From Legionella birminghamensis (GTDB lineage Bacteria > Pseudomonadota > Gammaproteobacteria > Legionellales > Legionellaceae): a stretch of 64,000 bases of DNA. Of this stretch, positions 31,258-39,364 are shown in pieces (the first letter of the stretch is position 1; each line of letters opens with the position of its first letter). The notes below the pieces were generated by a model. It saw nothing but the letters and a program-made list of their open reading frames with translations. It was not told the DNA's origin and did no database searches. The stretch lies in the NCBI RefSeq assembly GCF_900452515.1, contig NZ_UGNW01000001.1, positions 1,860,001-1,924,000 on the forward strand, read 5' to 3'. A program made the translations under genes and the position numbers.

Positions 31258-31911
31258 CTAGTAAAATTGCTTTAAAAACAAAACAGGATTTTTGATTGTG
31301 GCAGGCTGAATATCTGCTAGCAACTCCCCCGCTTTCAAAAGAATGATTCGGTCGGCAATACCGGTTAAAAAATCCAGATCATGTGATGCGATTAACATAC
31401 TTACCTTCAATTGCCTGACAATATTTAATAATTCCGATACCTCACTGGTATTGACTACATCCAACCCGGATGTAGGCTCATCGCATAGCAACAAATCGGG
31501 CTGCATCATCAATGTTCTTGCCAGGGCTACGCGCTGCTGCTGGCCACCCGAAAGCCGTGATGGATACATATTCATTTTTTCAGAGAGACTTAAACTTTCA
31601 AGTAACTCCTTAGCCTTGGCAGTATGATTATCGGATGGGTAATGCAGGCGAGGGGCATAGATCAGGTTATCCAGAACAGTCATGTGTGGGAATAACTGAA
31701 AATCCTGAAACATGAAACCTGTTTTCCCATGGACAGTGATCGCACCTGAATCGGGATTTTCCAACTGCTGAATACAGCGAAGCAAGGTGGATTTACCGCT
31801 GCCGGAAGCGCCGGCCAAACCAACAATGGTATTGGGCTTAACACTAAAGCTTAGATCATTGAATACCTGAAGGGAACCGAAACTCTTTTTAAGCTTATGA
31901 ATGTGCAGCAT
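31258..31911 (-). CDS. Amino-acid ABC transporter ATPase (ArtP/GlnQ type)
   Basis: A 217-residue ATPase of polar amino acid importers: Walker [11 protein letters not shown]-loop [11 protein letters not shown], signature [14 protein letters not shown], Walker [13 protein letters not shown] and the switch His in ASHDLDF. The frame runs upstream to an ATG at 31944, but ATG 31911 has AGAGG five bases before it and gives the normal start ([12 protein letters not shown]). It overlaps the permease gene by 17 bp. Linkage to argG, argH and argR points to arginine or another basic amino acid; the substrate is inferred from context. Confidence 0.9.
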   Translation of the reverse strand: MLHIHKLKKSFGSLQVFNDLSFSVKPNTIVGLAGASGSGKSTLLRCIQQLENPDSGAITVHGKTGFMFQDFQLFPHMTVLDNLIYAPRLHYPSDNHTAKAKELLESLSLSEKMNMYPSRLSGGQQQRVALARTLMMQPDLLLCDEPTSGLDVVNTSEVSELLNIVRQLKVSMLIASHDLDFLTGIADRIILLKAGELLADIQPATIKNPVLFLKQFY

Positions 31912-32542
31912 AATAACCTCTTTTTTCCAGCCAGCCGCCGGCAAGCTCGATAACCAGCACTAAACCATAGTAATAAACACCCGCAATGCATAAGGGAATG
32001 AAATAGGTGAACTGTTCCGCTGCTACGGTCTGGGAACTGCGCATAATATCCATTCCGCCAATCGTCGATATCAGGGCTGTTTCTTTTAATAATGCAATCA
32101 TTTCGTTCATAATAGCGGGTAAGGTATTGCGCAGAACCTGCGGAAAAATAATATCCTTCCATAAGTAAAACCCTTTGATCCCCAAGGTTTTTGCCGCCTC
32201 GAACTGCCCTTTAGGCAGGCTTTCGATTCCAGCCCGGAATAGTTCGGCAAAATAGGCAGAGCTATTTAAACCAAAGGCAATAATGCCTGCCGTTAAAATA
32301 CTTGGATGCAAGCCAGTCACACCTGGCGCTGCAAAATAGATTAGGCTCAACTGCAAAATTAAGGGGGTGCCGCGAAAAATAGAAATAAAACCTTTCACAA
32401 AGTAAGAAAGGATTGATTGATGACGGCCAACAGCCCATACCATACCTAGTAAAAATCCAATACCAGCTCCCCCTGCCAACAGCTTTAATGTCAAGGCTGC
32501 CCCCTGGCCAATTAAAAGTATTGTGTGGTTGATTTCTGTCAT
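31895..32542 (-). CDS. Amino-acid ABC transporter permease (HisM/ArtQ type)
   Basis: A 215-residue inner-membrane permease with about five helices. It has the family motif around YFAELFRAGIESLPKGQFEA and then the EAA loop EAAKTLGIKGFYLWKDIIFPQ that contacts the ATPase. FRGTPLILQL is typical of HAAT-family permeases. ATG 32542, with GGAGAG upstream and an ATGA overlap with the binding-protein gene, is preferred over the in-frame ATG at 32560. One permease gene is present, so a homodimer is likely. Confidence 0.9.
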   Translation of the reverse strand: MTEINHTILLIGQGAALTLKLLAGGAGIGFLLGMVWAVGRHQSILSYFVKGFISIFRGTPLILQLSLIYFAAPGVTGLHPSILTAGIIAFGLNSSAYFAELFRAGIESLPKGQFEAAKTLGIKGFYLWKDIIFPQVLRNTLPAIMNEMIALLKETALISTIGGMDIMRSSQTVAAEQFTYFIPLCIAGVYYYGLVLVIELAGGWLEKRGYYAAHS

Positions 32543-33270
32543 TGTTGACTCTCCAGCCACTTAGCCTGCAATCTGGCAATTTCCCCTTTTTTCTTTAATT
32601 GTTCCAGAGCGTCGTTGATTTGAGCGGTTAAAGGGGAGCCTTTAGGCAAAGCAACTGCATATCCTTGCCTGGATTTCCCCAACAAATGAAATGCTAAGCC
32701 TGGATTTTTTTTGCTAAAAACCAGGGCTTGCGCGGCATCCATAACAACAACATCAAGGTAATCACCTTTTAATGCTTCAATTGCCTGGTTATTATTATCA
32801 AAGGCCGTTATTTGTGTCGAAGCAAACTGTTTGTGCACCCAAATATCCATCACACTGCCTAACTGGACCGCAATTCTTTTATCCTTTAGCTGGTCAGTGC
32901 TAGTAACGGGTTGACTAATTTTATAAACAGCCGCCATTCCCTCAAAATAATAGGGATTGCTGAAATCAAAATTTTTCTGACGCGCTTTAGTGATGGTTAG
33001 TGTCGATATGGCTGCCTCGTCTTGTCCTGTAGTTAGAGCAGGCAGTACCGTACTGAATTGCATATTATCGATAACCGCTTTTTTGCCCAACTCTTTCGCA
33101 ATCAGATGAGCGAGTTCCACGTCAAAGCCTGTTAAATGATTGTTACTGACAAATTCAAAAGGAGGATAATCAGCGGAAGTCGCGAAATGAATCTCATTAT
33201 TATCCTCCTGTTTACAGGCGGTTAAAAGAAGGGAGCCTGCAATAAGGCTTAGGGGTAGTAGATACTTCAT
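32539..33270 (-). CDS. Basic amino-acid-binding lipoprotein of ABC transporter
   Basis: A 243-residue solute-binding protein (SBP family 3) with a lipoprotein signal peptide: lipobox LLTAC, Cys19, followed by KQED. Mature features are ATSADYPPFEFV, GFDVELAHLIAKELGK and DAAISTLTITKARQKNFDFS. Tethering to the inner membrane through Cys19 is expected unless Lol-sorted. It is the first gene of the transporter-argGH unit, and an ARG-box-like site covers the three bases to sixteen bases before its start. Arginine is the likely ligand from context, not from the binding residues. Confidence 0.88.
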   Translation of the reverse strand: MKYLLPLSLIAGSLLLTACKQEDNNEIHFATSADYPPFEFVSNNHLTGFDVELAHLIAKELGKKAVIDNMQFSTVLPALTTGQDEAAISTLTITKARQKNFDFSNPYYFEGMAAVYKISQPVTSTDQLKDKRIAVQLGSVMDIWVHKQFASTQITAFDNNNQAIEALKGDYLDVVVMDAAQALVFSKKNPGLAFHLLGKSRQGYAVALPKGSPLTAQINDALEQLKKKGEIARLQAKWLESQQ

Positions 33271-33272
33271 AA

Positions 33273-33286
33273 TGATTATATATTCA
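33273..33286. promoter_or_regulatory. ARG-box-like site before the transporter-argGH operon
   Basis: TGATTATATATTCA differs from the ArgR half-site palindrome TGAATWWWWATTCA at one of 14 positions. It ends 3 bp from the start codon at 33270, so bound ArgR would block the translation-initiation region or the promoter just upstream. Confidence 0.6.
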
Positions 33287-33345
33287 CAATTTATCCATTT
33301 TTGTAATTTACCGGATTAACTGTTTATTTGTCAAGCACAAATGGA

Positions 33346-33376
33346 TATACTTTCATAAATCATGACTATAAATTCA
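33346..33376 (+). promoter_or_regulatory. argR promoter -10 and ARG-box-like site
   Basis: TATACT at 33346-33351 is a good -10 hexamer, with a weak TTTATT 17 bp upstream. TGACTATAAATTCA at 33363-33376 matches the ARG palindrome at 13 of 14 positions and would lie just downstream of the predicted start site. Autorepression of argR is the simple reading. Confidence 0.55.
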
Positions 33377-33387
33377 AAAGGTATTGT

Positions 33388-33840
33388 ATGACTTATAATG
33401 GGCAGGTGGATCATCTCATAATAAATATTGTTCGGAACCAGCCAGTTGCAGAACAATCTGATCTACAGAAAAGTTTGAAAAAAAAAGGATTTGATATCCC
33501 TCAGGCAACCCTTTCAAGACGCCTCAAGAAACTTAAAATTGCCAAAGTGGCAGGCCGCTATCAAATTATTGAATCACTACAACCTCTGGGCTTGCCAATT
33601 GTCACCAATATACAACTGTCTGAATACGGTTTGATCGTTCTTCACACCCATCCAGGAAATGCCAGCAGTCTTGCCTATTATCTGGATCGAAAGTATGTGG
33701 CATTTAGCTCGCAGGAAAATTCATCCTCCGGGATTTTGGGCACTATTGCCGGGGATGATACAATTTTGCTGATTATTAAAGGAAAGGAGTATCTGGCAGG
33801 AGTGAAAGATATTCTGAAAAATGAATTTCCTTATGTGTGA
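33388..33840 (+). CDS. argR: Arginine repressor ArgR
   Basis: A 150-residue regulator: winged-helix N-terminus (INIVRNQPVAEQSDLQKSL, PQATLSRRLKKLKIAKV) followed by a hexamerisation and arginine-binding domain ending SGILGTIAGDDTILLI, where GTIAGDDT is the conserved ligand motif. An in-frame ATG at 33328 exists, but ATG 33388 with AAGG before it gives the standard length. It is divergent from the transporter-argGH operon; two ARG-like sites in the shared region suggest control of both directions. Confidence 0.9.
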   Translation: MTYNGQVDHLIINIVRNQPVAEQSDLQKSLKKKGFDIPQATLSRRLKKLKIAKVAGRYQIIESLQPLGLPIVTNIQLSEYGLIVLHTHPGNASSLAYYLDRKYVAFSSQENSSSGILGTIAGDDTILLIIKGKEYLAGVKDILKNEFPYV

Positions 33841-33851
33841 AAAAAACTGCA

Positions 33852-33876
33852 TACCGCATAAAGCGCGGTACGTAGG
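33852..33876. repeat. R2-like palindrome, degenerate
   Basis: TACCGCATAAAGCGCGGTACGTAGG repeats the R2 hairpin of 27536-27556 with a two-base gap in the left arm. It sits 12 bp after argR, between convergent genes. Confidence 0.7.
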
Positions 33877-33909
33877 CATTTACAAGATGGTTTGGATAAT
33901 TAGCTCAGG

Positions 33910-35805
33910 CTAGCCCGGGCCGCTATTTTGACTAATTTCGGGCTGATTCTTTTCGATTTTTTCCGCCATCTCAGTCACCTTATCGATTAACTTGGCTGTT
34001 GTGGTTTTAACACCAGCCCATGCAAACGCGCGGGTAAAAAGCCCCTGTCCGGTATTCAGAAGTTCATAGCGGCTAATCATGCTGTCATCATTTTTCATCG
34101 TATTTTTTACGTAATCCTGATTCTTATTCAGCTGGCCTAAAATATTCTGGAATGATGCCAGATCTTTTGCAGTCTGCAATTCATCAACCAAATCTTTAAT
34201 CGCGTCTTTTTTATCAACCCGTAGTGCATGTATCCGGTCATCATTCGATAATTGTTTAGCATGGGCAACAAGCTTCTTAAAATCCTCGCTGTTTCGGATT
34301 TCATTAAGCCTTCCATCTCTACTAGGCGCCTGAACAGACTGCTTCCAGACAGCAGAATCGTACTTTGGCACTGGTTTGGGTTCAGCTTTTTTGTCAGGAG
34401 CCGTTTCCTGCGGTGTCTTTTTCTGCTCGCCAGATGTTTTCTTTTGTGGCTCCGGTGGTGTGGGCGGCTGGTTTTTGACAGCCTCCTCCCTTAACTGTTT
34501 CAAGGCCTCTTTTTGATCCAGCTGATGCACCAGTTGGGGTTTGTAGCGTTTCTCCAGCTCCTTTCGCGTGGTCAGATCATAAGAAAGCTGATTCGCATTG
34601 GATTGCATTAAACAAAGACTCAGAAAAAGTGTTCCCTGCTTCAACCCCTTCTCAGAAGTACTATCAAAAGCGAATTGGCGCTTTCCATAATTAGTATCGT
34701 AATATTTCAATACAATCTGGCCGTCATCCTTATGTTTGATACGCATCCCCATTGTATGACCGGTTGCTTCACCTGGGGTCATCGTAACGAATTGCATACG
34801 GTCTTTTTCGGGATTCTTGATAATGTCTTTGATAATTTTTTCAGTCAGACCCTGCTCATTACCATTAAATGCTTCCTTAGGACGTCCAACAGCCTCAGCC
34901 TGCAACACAGCATTTCTTTGTAAAGCAAGAATTTGCCTGACCATTGGTTTATCGACATATTCAGACTCTCTGGCCAATTCATCGCGAAAATTTTTGTGGA
35001 ACTTATCGCTGGTTAACCACATTCCGGTAATACCGAAACACTCTCCCCCATCGTTACATAATCCTTCCGAATTCTGGATAAAATTAACTCCCTGGTTAAA
35101 CCAGGCGTGGTTAAGCGCAAGCATATCAGTAAACCTGCCAAACACATTTCGTTTGTCAGGTGCTTTTCCTAAAACGGGATAGCCATTACTAAAGTCAAAA
35201 TGATTACGCAACTTAACTGCTTCTGGCTCATTGTACCTAGCCATAACGGCCATCGAACTCGCCTGGAACATTGGGCTCACAGTACACAGCCGTGCATAAT
35301 CAAAATAGCTTAAGTTGGATACAAAATAATAAAGCTCATCGTCATTCAAGCCTTTCTCCGGATCACTCCATACCTCGGCAACATCTATATAATCCTGATC
35401 AGTAAAATCAATCCAGCTCTTTGGCTGAGCCAGGACTATAAGGCTTATATAGCGGCCTACGGTATCGCCACCCAGGTTCTTCAACTTCTGTAGTTCAAGC
35501 TCACCTTCCTTGCCTGGAAATGACTTCATAAGCCAGTCTGTTCCGAGTTTTTCCAACGCACCTACTATAACCCAAGGCTCTTTTTCATGTGCACGACAAG
35601 CAGCAATAATTGATGCAGTTCGTTCTGTTTTCGACAGTTGAGCAGCAAGCCTTTCGACGGTACCGGCATTTCTATCAATACTATTGCCATACTTATTCAA
35701 TAATAACTGGGTTGTTACGGGAACAATAACAGCTTTAGCTTTGTCATTTTTTTTCGACTTTTTCTGATTAGGCTTGTTATGCTTTGCAGATTTACCAGAG
35801 GGCAT
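33910..35805 (-). CDS. Putative C58-like cysteine protease, effector candidate
   Basis: A 631-residue protein without signal peptide. The N-terminus is Lys/Asn-rich. Three separated motifs resemble the catalytic triad of YopT/AvrPphB (C58) and papain-fold proteases: Cys256 in NDGGECFGITGMWL, His350 in EATGHTMGMRI and Asp370 in KYYDTNYGKRQF. The order and the D-x-N-x-G context fit the family. Residues about 430-490 are a Pro/Lys linker (PPTPPEPQKK, EPKPVPKYD), and the C-terminal 130 residues are helical, with glutamates near the end. A PmrA-box-like direct repeat lies upstream. Taken together it is a good Dot/Icm effector candidate; protease function is inference from three short motifs. Confidence 0.55.
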   Translation of the reverse strand: MPSGKSAKHNKPNQKKSKKNDKAKAVIVPVTTQLLLNKYGNSIDRNAGTVERLAAQLSKTERTASIIAACRAHEKEPWVIVGALEKLGTDWLMKSFPGKEGELELQKLKNLGGDTVGRYISLIVLAQPKSWIDFTDQDYIDVAEVWSDPEKGLNDDELYYFVSNLSYFDYARLCTVSPMFQASSMAVMARYNEPEAVKLRNHFDFSNGYPVLGKAPDKRNVFGRFTDMLALNHAWFNQGVNFIQNSEGLCNDGGECFGITGMWLTSDKFHKNFRDELARESEYVDKPMVRQILALQRNAVLQAEAVGRPKEAFNGNEQGLTEKIIKDIIKNPEKDRMQFVTMTPGEATGHTMGMRIKHKDDGQIVLKYYDTNYGKRQFAFDSTSEKGLKQGTLFLSLCLMQSNANQLSYDLTTRKELEKRYKPQLVHQLDQKEALKQLREEAVKNQPPTPPEPQKKTSGEQKKTPQETAPDKKAEPKPVPKYDSAVWKQSVQAPSRDGRLNEIRNSEDFKKLVAHAKQLSNDDRIHALRVDKKDAIKDLVDELQTAKDLASFQNILGQLNKNQDYVKNTMKNDDSMISRYELLNTGQGLFTRAFAWAGVKTTTAKLIDKVTEMAEKIEKNQPEISQNSGPG

Positions 35806-35835
35806 ATTCGTTCACTCAAACATCTATTTATCTCT

Positions 35836-35868
35836 AGTATAGTGCACAAACATTAACATAATATTATA
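35836..35868 (-). promoter_or_regulatory. PmrA-box-like direct repeat and -10 hexamer
   Basis: On the minus strand TATAATATT (35868-35860), two bases, then GTTAATGTT (35857-35849) each match 7 of 9 positions of the Legionella PmrA repeat cTTAATatT with the known 2-bp spacing. TATACT (35841-35836) follows 7 bp later as a -10 hexamer, 30 bp before the start codon. The region is AT-rich, so chance is possible. Confidence 0.5.
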
Positions 35869-35983
35869 GTTTTCAATCACTGATTATATTTTTTTGACAT
35901 TTTCTCTGAGCTTAAGATGCTTTGTCTTATCAGAACCATTTTTTTTGATTATCATTAAATTACAGTAAGCTATCGAGAAACCT

Positions 35984-36412
35984 ATGAAAACGCTTTTCCA
36001 TCTGGCCTTTCCGGTACATGATTTTGAGCAAACCAAGTGGTTTTATCAGGAGATACTTGAATTCGAACAAGGGCGGGAATCGGAACATGCGCTAATTTTT
36101 AACTTCGCTTCTCATCAAATTGTCGCTCATAAAGTCGATGAAATTTTGCCTGAGCAGCAAGGTATTTATCCAAGGCATTTTGGATTGGTTTTTTTGCAAC
36201 GGGAAGAATTTGATCATTTTATGGATAAACTTTTGCAAAAAAAACTGCCCTTCGAAATCCCGCTTAAAACACGTTTTACCGGCACTAAAATCGAGCACTT
36301 TTCATTTTTCCTAAAAGATCCCAGCAATAACCTGCTCGAATTCAAGTATTACACCCACCCTTCTGCTATCTTTGGTGAGCGGGATTCCCACAGGGTTGGA
36401 GAGAGCTCTTGA
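35984..36412 (+). CDS. VOC-superfamily (glyoxalase-like) protein
   Basis: A 142-residue protein of the vicinal oxygen chelate fold: two beta-alpha-beta-beta-beta modules. HLAFPVHDFEQTKWFYQEIL is the typical first strand with a potential metal ligand in His6. HFGLVFLQREEFDHFM begins the second module, and DPSNNLLEFKYY ends it with the conserved glutamate. These proteins include dioxygenases, isomerases and resistance proteins. The DPSNNLLEFK form is common in uncharacterised bacterial members. No partner gene suggests the substrate. Confidence 0.8.
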   Translation: MKTLFHLAFPVHDFEQTKWFYQEILEFEQGRESEHALIFNFASHQIVAHKVDEILPEQQGIYPRHFGLVFLQREEFDHFMDKLLQKKLPFEIPLKTRFTGTKIEHFSFFLKDPSNNLLEFKYYTHPSAIFGERDSHRVGESS

Positions 36413-36449
36413 GTTAATTCGCCATTGCAAGCCCAGGGCAAAGGAACTC

Positions 36450-36542
36450 AAATCGGAGTTCTAGCCGGGCACTGTTTTGGATTGCTTTACTTTGTTCGCA
36501 AAGGCGAAGTAATCCAGATCGGAGCTCTATCACCGGACTGTT
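36450..36542. repeat. Repeat R4, copy 1, with flanking direct repeats
   Basis: TGGATTGCTT...AAGTAATCCA (36478-36516) is an imperfect palindrome related to the GCGAAGCAATCCAG/CTGGATTGCTTC repeat at 57396-57483. It is flanked by a direct repeat of about 25 bp (ATCGGAGTTCTAGCCGGGC and ATCGGAGCTCTATCACCGG). The rest of the 247-bp gap is the leader of the next gene. Confidence 0.65.
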
Positions 36543-36659
36543 CTTATTCACGGAGACAGTCGTTCCTGACGACTTCTCAGACACTTTAAAGAAATTCTTC
36601 CCGTCATCGTCTAAGCTTATATCAAAATGGAATAAGACTCCCTGATAAGGAAGCTGATT

Positions 36660-37394
36660 ATGAACATCCCCAGTCTACGCAACTTGTTAATTATCCTGTT
36701 TTTTTGCTTTAGTATTCCTGCGCAGGCCGTTATCAAAGTAGGTACCGTTTTTTTCTACCCCCCTTTTGTATTATCCCTAAACGAGGGGTTTGACATCCAA
36801 CTTATGCAATCCCTATGTCAGGGCTTGAAGGAAAAGTGCCAGATAATACCTATGGATTTCAATAAACTGTATACTTCCCTGGATAAAGGGCAGATAGATC
36901 TTGCCATTGGCGGGATTGCTATTTCCCCCCAAAGAAAGAACGATTATATTTTTAGCCTTCCCTATATGCTCAGTAGAGGGCAGTTTTTAATATTAAAAGG
37001 CGCCAAGGTTAACAGCATAGAAGATCTGAAAGGAGCCACTATTGGAGTGATTAAAGGGGATCCTAAAGGCGGTGTCTTCTATGATTATCTGGAAAACAAT
37101 TTTGAGGATTATTTTCAGGTTCAAACATTCGATGATATTGAAGATGTTATCACAGCGTTAAGCAATAATAATATTAAGGCCGCCTTTCTGCATCACTCTA
37201 CAGCCCTTTACTGGGAGCAAAATGGGGGCGGACAGTTCCAAACCTTTGGTAAGGTTATCCCGCTTGGGGAGGGATATGCCATTATGGCTCTTCCTTCCAA
37301 TGCTGCACTCATTCAACGGATCAATGCATTGCTGCAGGGAATGGAAAAAGACAATGCCTATTTGAATCTTTATAATACTTATTTTGGCAATTAG
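36660..37394 (+). CDS. Orphan periplasmic amino-acid-binding protein
   Basis: A 244-residue SBP family 3 protein with a cleavable signal peptide (LLIILFFCFSIPAQA, cleavage after about residue 23) and no lipobox. Conserved features: GTVFFYPPFV, NEGFDIQLMQSL, DLAIGGIAISPQRKNDYIFS and LKGATIGVIKGDPKGG. AAGGAAG precedes the ATG. There is no permease or ATPase beside it, so it either serves a transporter encoded elsewhere or has a sensing role. The binding pocket cannot be assigned. Confidence 0.85.
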   Translation: MNIPSLRNLLIILFFCFSIPAQAVIKVGTVFFYPPFVLSLNEGFDIQLMQSLCQGLKEKCQIIPMDFNKLYTSLDKGQIDLAIGGIAISPQRKNDYIFSLPYMLSRGQFLILKGAKVNSIEDLKGATIGVIKGDPKGGVFYDYLENNFEDYFQVQTFDDIEDVITALSNNNIKAAFLHHSTALYWEQNGGGQFQTFGKVIPLGEGYAIMALPSNAALIQRINALLQGMEKDNAYLNLYNTYFGN

Positions 37395-37416
37395 TGAATG
37401 ATTTGTGTTAAAACGT

Positions 37417-38331
37417 TCAGGCCAAACGATACCCCAACCAATCCAGAATAATCTGTTGCTCGCGCAGGTTCATCAAAGCCGGCGCGTGGCCTGCATTTTC
37501 CACAGTAACTAACATAACCTCCTGATGGTAGCGCTTCATTCTGGCAATGTGCTCAGGTAATAATAAATCAGAATGATGCCCTCTTATTACCATCACCGGA
37601 CAGCGAACCTTTTCCCAGACTGTCCACATATCCACATCAAAAATAATCCCCTCCAGGGCCTTGTGTGGATGATGAAAAAACTCTTTAACAAAGTCAGTGA
37701 AATGTTTGGCATTCTTTATTTCAGGATCCATTTTCATGACATACTGACTATCGGCGCGTTGTTTAATACTACTCGCCGTTAAATCATCCCAATCTTCTTC
37801 ACGTTCAATGCCAAAATCAGCGTAAATGGTTTTAAAATAAGCTTTCGCATCGCCAGGTCCATTAAAAACCGGATTTTTGCCGATGTATTTGGAAAGACGC
37901 CATAATGCCTTGACCGGTACCTGTGGGCCTACATCATTCATAATTAGACGGTTAATGGGCGTTTGGGGTAAAGCGGCCATCATCATTCCGATAAGCCCTC
38001 CCATTGAGGTTCCGATAAGATCCACTTTTTCACAATCGATACGCGCAATCAGCGTATTTACATCGTTCATGTATTGTACAAAATTATAATGCTTGGGATT
38101 TTTAAACCAACTGCTATCACCTCTCCCGGGAATGTCAATTGAAAACACATGGCGATTATGTTCGCTTAAAAAATTAGCCAGCGCGGTAAAATCACGGCGG
38201 TTTCTGGCCAAACCATGGATGCAAATAATAGGGGGAAATAATGAATTGGCTGTTCCCCACTCGGTATAATAGACCTGATGGAATCCATCTGCCGTAAACC
38301 CTGAAAAATGGTGCTCTTTCATTGTCGCCAT
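37417..38331 (-). CDS. Alpha/beta hydrolase
   Basis: A 304-residue alpha/beta hydrolase. The oxyanion HG segment is in ICIHGLARNRRDF, the nucleophile Ser in IGTSMGGLIGM, an acid is likely in the VMVIRGHHSDLLL region and the catalytic His in ENAGHAPAL. ATG 38331, with AGGAG about 8 bp upstream, is preferred over the in-frame ATG at 38364. No signal peptide is seen. The closest described groups are esterases and C-C hydrolases; substrate is unknown. It faces the preceding binding-protein gene. Confidence 0.85.
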   Translation of the reverse strand: MATMKEHHFSGFTADGFHQVYYTEWGTANSLFPPIICIHGLARNRRDFTALANFLSEHNRHVFSIDIPGRGDSSWFKNPKHYNFVQYMNDVNTLIARIDCEKVDLIGTSMGGLIGMMMAALPQTPINRLIMNDVGPQVPVKALWRLSKYIGKNPVFNGPGDAKAYFKTIYADFGIEREEDWDDLTASSIKQRADSQYVMKMDPEIKNAKHFTDFVKEFFHHPHKALEGIIFDVDMWTVWEKVRCPVMVIRGHHSDLLLPEHIARMKRYHQEVMLVTVENAGHAPALMNLREQQIILDWLGYRLA

Positions 38332-38481
38332 CGCCTTTCTCCTCATTCGGATGCAGCAGCACATAACTTAATCAGTTGACCTTACTATAGCCAATTTTCA
38401 TAAAAATTAACTAAAATTAAAGAAAAAGATTAGTAGTTCTCAAAAGTGTTGCGGTATAAAACTTGTTGAGACGGAGGAATT

Positions 38482-39033
38482 ATGAATAAAAAAATGATTC
38501 ACGGAAGAATGCTTATCCTCTATGTTATTTGTTCGCTTTTTGTGTTTGACACGGCATTTTCAGAGAATGAAAAAGAATCTCCCAAGTGGATACTGACTCC
38601 GCAAAGCCTTGGCCCTATCAAGATCGGTATGACTTTGACTGAAGCAGAACAGGCCACTCATAAAGCATTTCTTAATTCAAAACCCGAGGAGGATGTAGGG
38701 GAGGACGAGACTTGCTTTAATACCAGCCTTCAGGGACTTGAGGACATTTCATTTATGATTTCCAAACAAAAAATTGTCCGCATCAATATCAACGGCGGAA
38801 CCATTAAAACCAATAAGGGTGCTGGTATCGGCGATACTGAAAATAATGTGATGTCTTTATACAAAAACAAATTAATCACAGAACCACACCGCTATGACAA
38901 TAAAGGACATTATTTAACTTTTATCAAGCATAAAGAACCCTTTGCTATCCGTTTTGAAACAGACGGACAAAAGGTAGTGCGCATGTATGCCGGACAAACC
39001 AGGGAAGTTCATTTTGTAGAGGATTGTTTGTAG
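38482..39033 (+). CDS. Exported hypothetical protein
   Basis: A 183-residue protein with a signal peptide (MLILYVICSLFVFDTAFS from Met10, or the whole from Met1). The mature part has two similar motifs, GPIKIGMTLTEAEQA and KGAGIGDTENNVMSLY, separated by a strand-rich region with FMISKQKIVRINI. Two cysteines (DETCF and the penultimate EDCL) could form a disulfide. Many proteobacteria encode such small secreted proteins of unknown function. GGAGG lies 8 bp upstream of the ATG. An R1 cluster begins 18 bp after the stop. Confidence 0.75.
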   Translation: MNKKMIHGRMLILYVICSLFVFDTAFSENEKESPKWILTPQSLGPIKIGMTLTEAEQATHKAFLNSKPEEDVGEDETCFNTSLQGLEDISFMISKQKIVRININGGTIKTNKGAGIGDTENNVMSLYKNKLITEPHRYDNKGHYLTFIKHKEPFAIRFETDGQKVVRMYAGQTREVHFVEDCL

Positions 39034-39050
39034 CAAGTATTTGTTTAAGT

Positions 39051-39348
39051 CGAATCCGCACGGCACCGGCCCATAGGTATACACAAATGCACTCGAATCC
39101 CCGCGGCGCCGGCCCATAGGTATACACAAATGCACTCGAATCCCCGCGGCTTTGACCGCGGGGCCCATGCCTGTTGAAGTATGTGGTGCTCAGACAAGTT
39201 TCAATGTTGCCCAAAAATAGGATTTAACAGATAGTCATAAAACATGCGTTCTTAACATTAAATTGGCTTCGTGTAGGCCCCGCGGTCAAAGCCGCGGGGA
39301 TTCGATAGCTTTTAATTCTCATGCACATGTGTGGATAGCTATGGGCGC
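39051..39348. repeat. R1 element, near-complete copy with terminal inverted repeats
   Basis: Left arm: two tandem 43-bp units (39051, 39094) plus a third start at 39137, each CGAATCCCCGCGG followed by CGCCGGCCCATAGGTATACAC and AAATGCACT. A short hairpin (CCCCGCGG...CCGCGGGG) leads to the core at 39164-39274, shared with 52506-52615. Right arm: GGCCCCGCGGTCAAAGCCGCGGGGATTCG, then ATAGC, ATGCACATGTGTGGATAGCTATGGGC. The left end (CCCATAGGTATACACAAATGCA) is the inverted counterpart of the right end, so the element resembles a miniature inverted-repeat transposable element. Confidence 0.85.
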
Positions 39349-39364
39349 CTTAGATGAATTTTTC

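Noticed and set aside
38914-39214. Minus-strand reading frames across the R1 cluster
   Set aside because: They are produced by GC-rich repeats and encode the repeated peptide of the 43-bp unit; there is no ribosome binding site or family resemblance.
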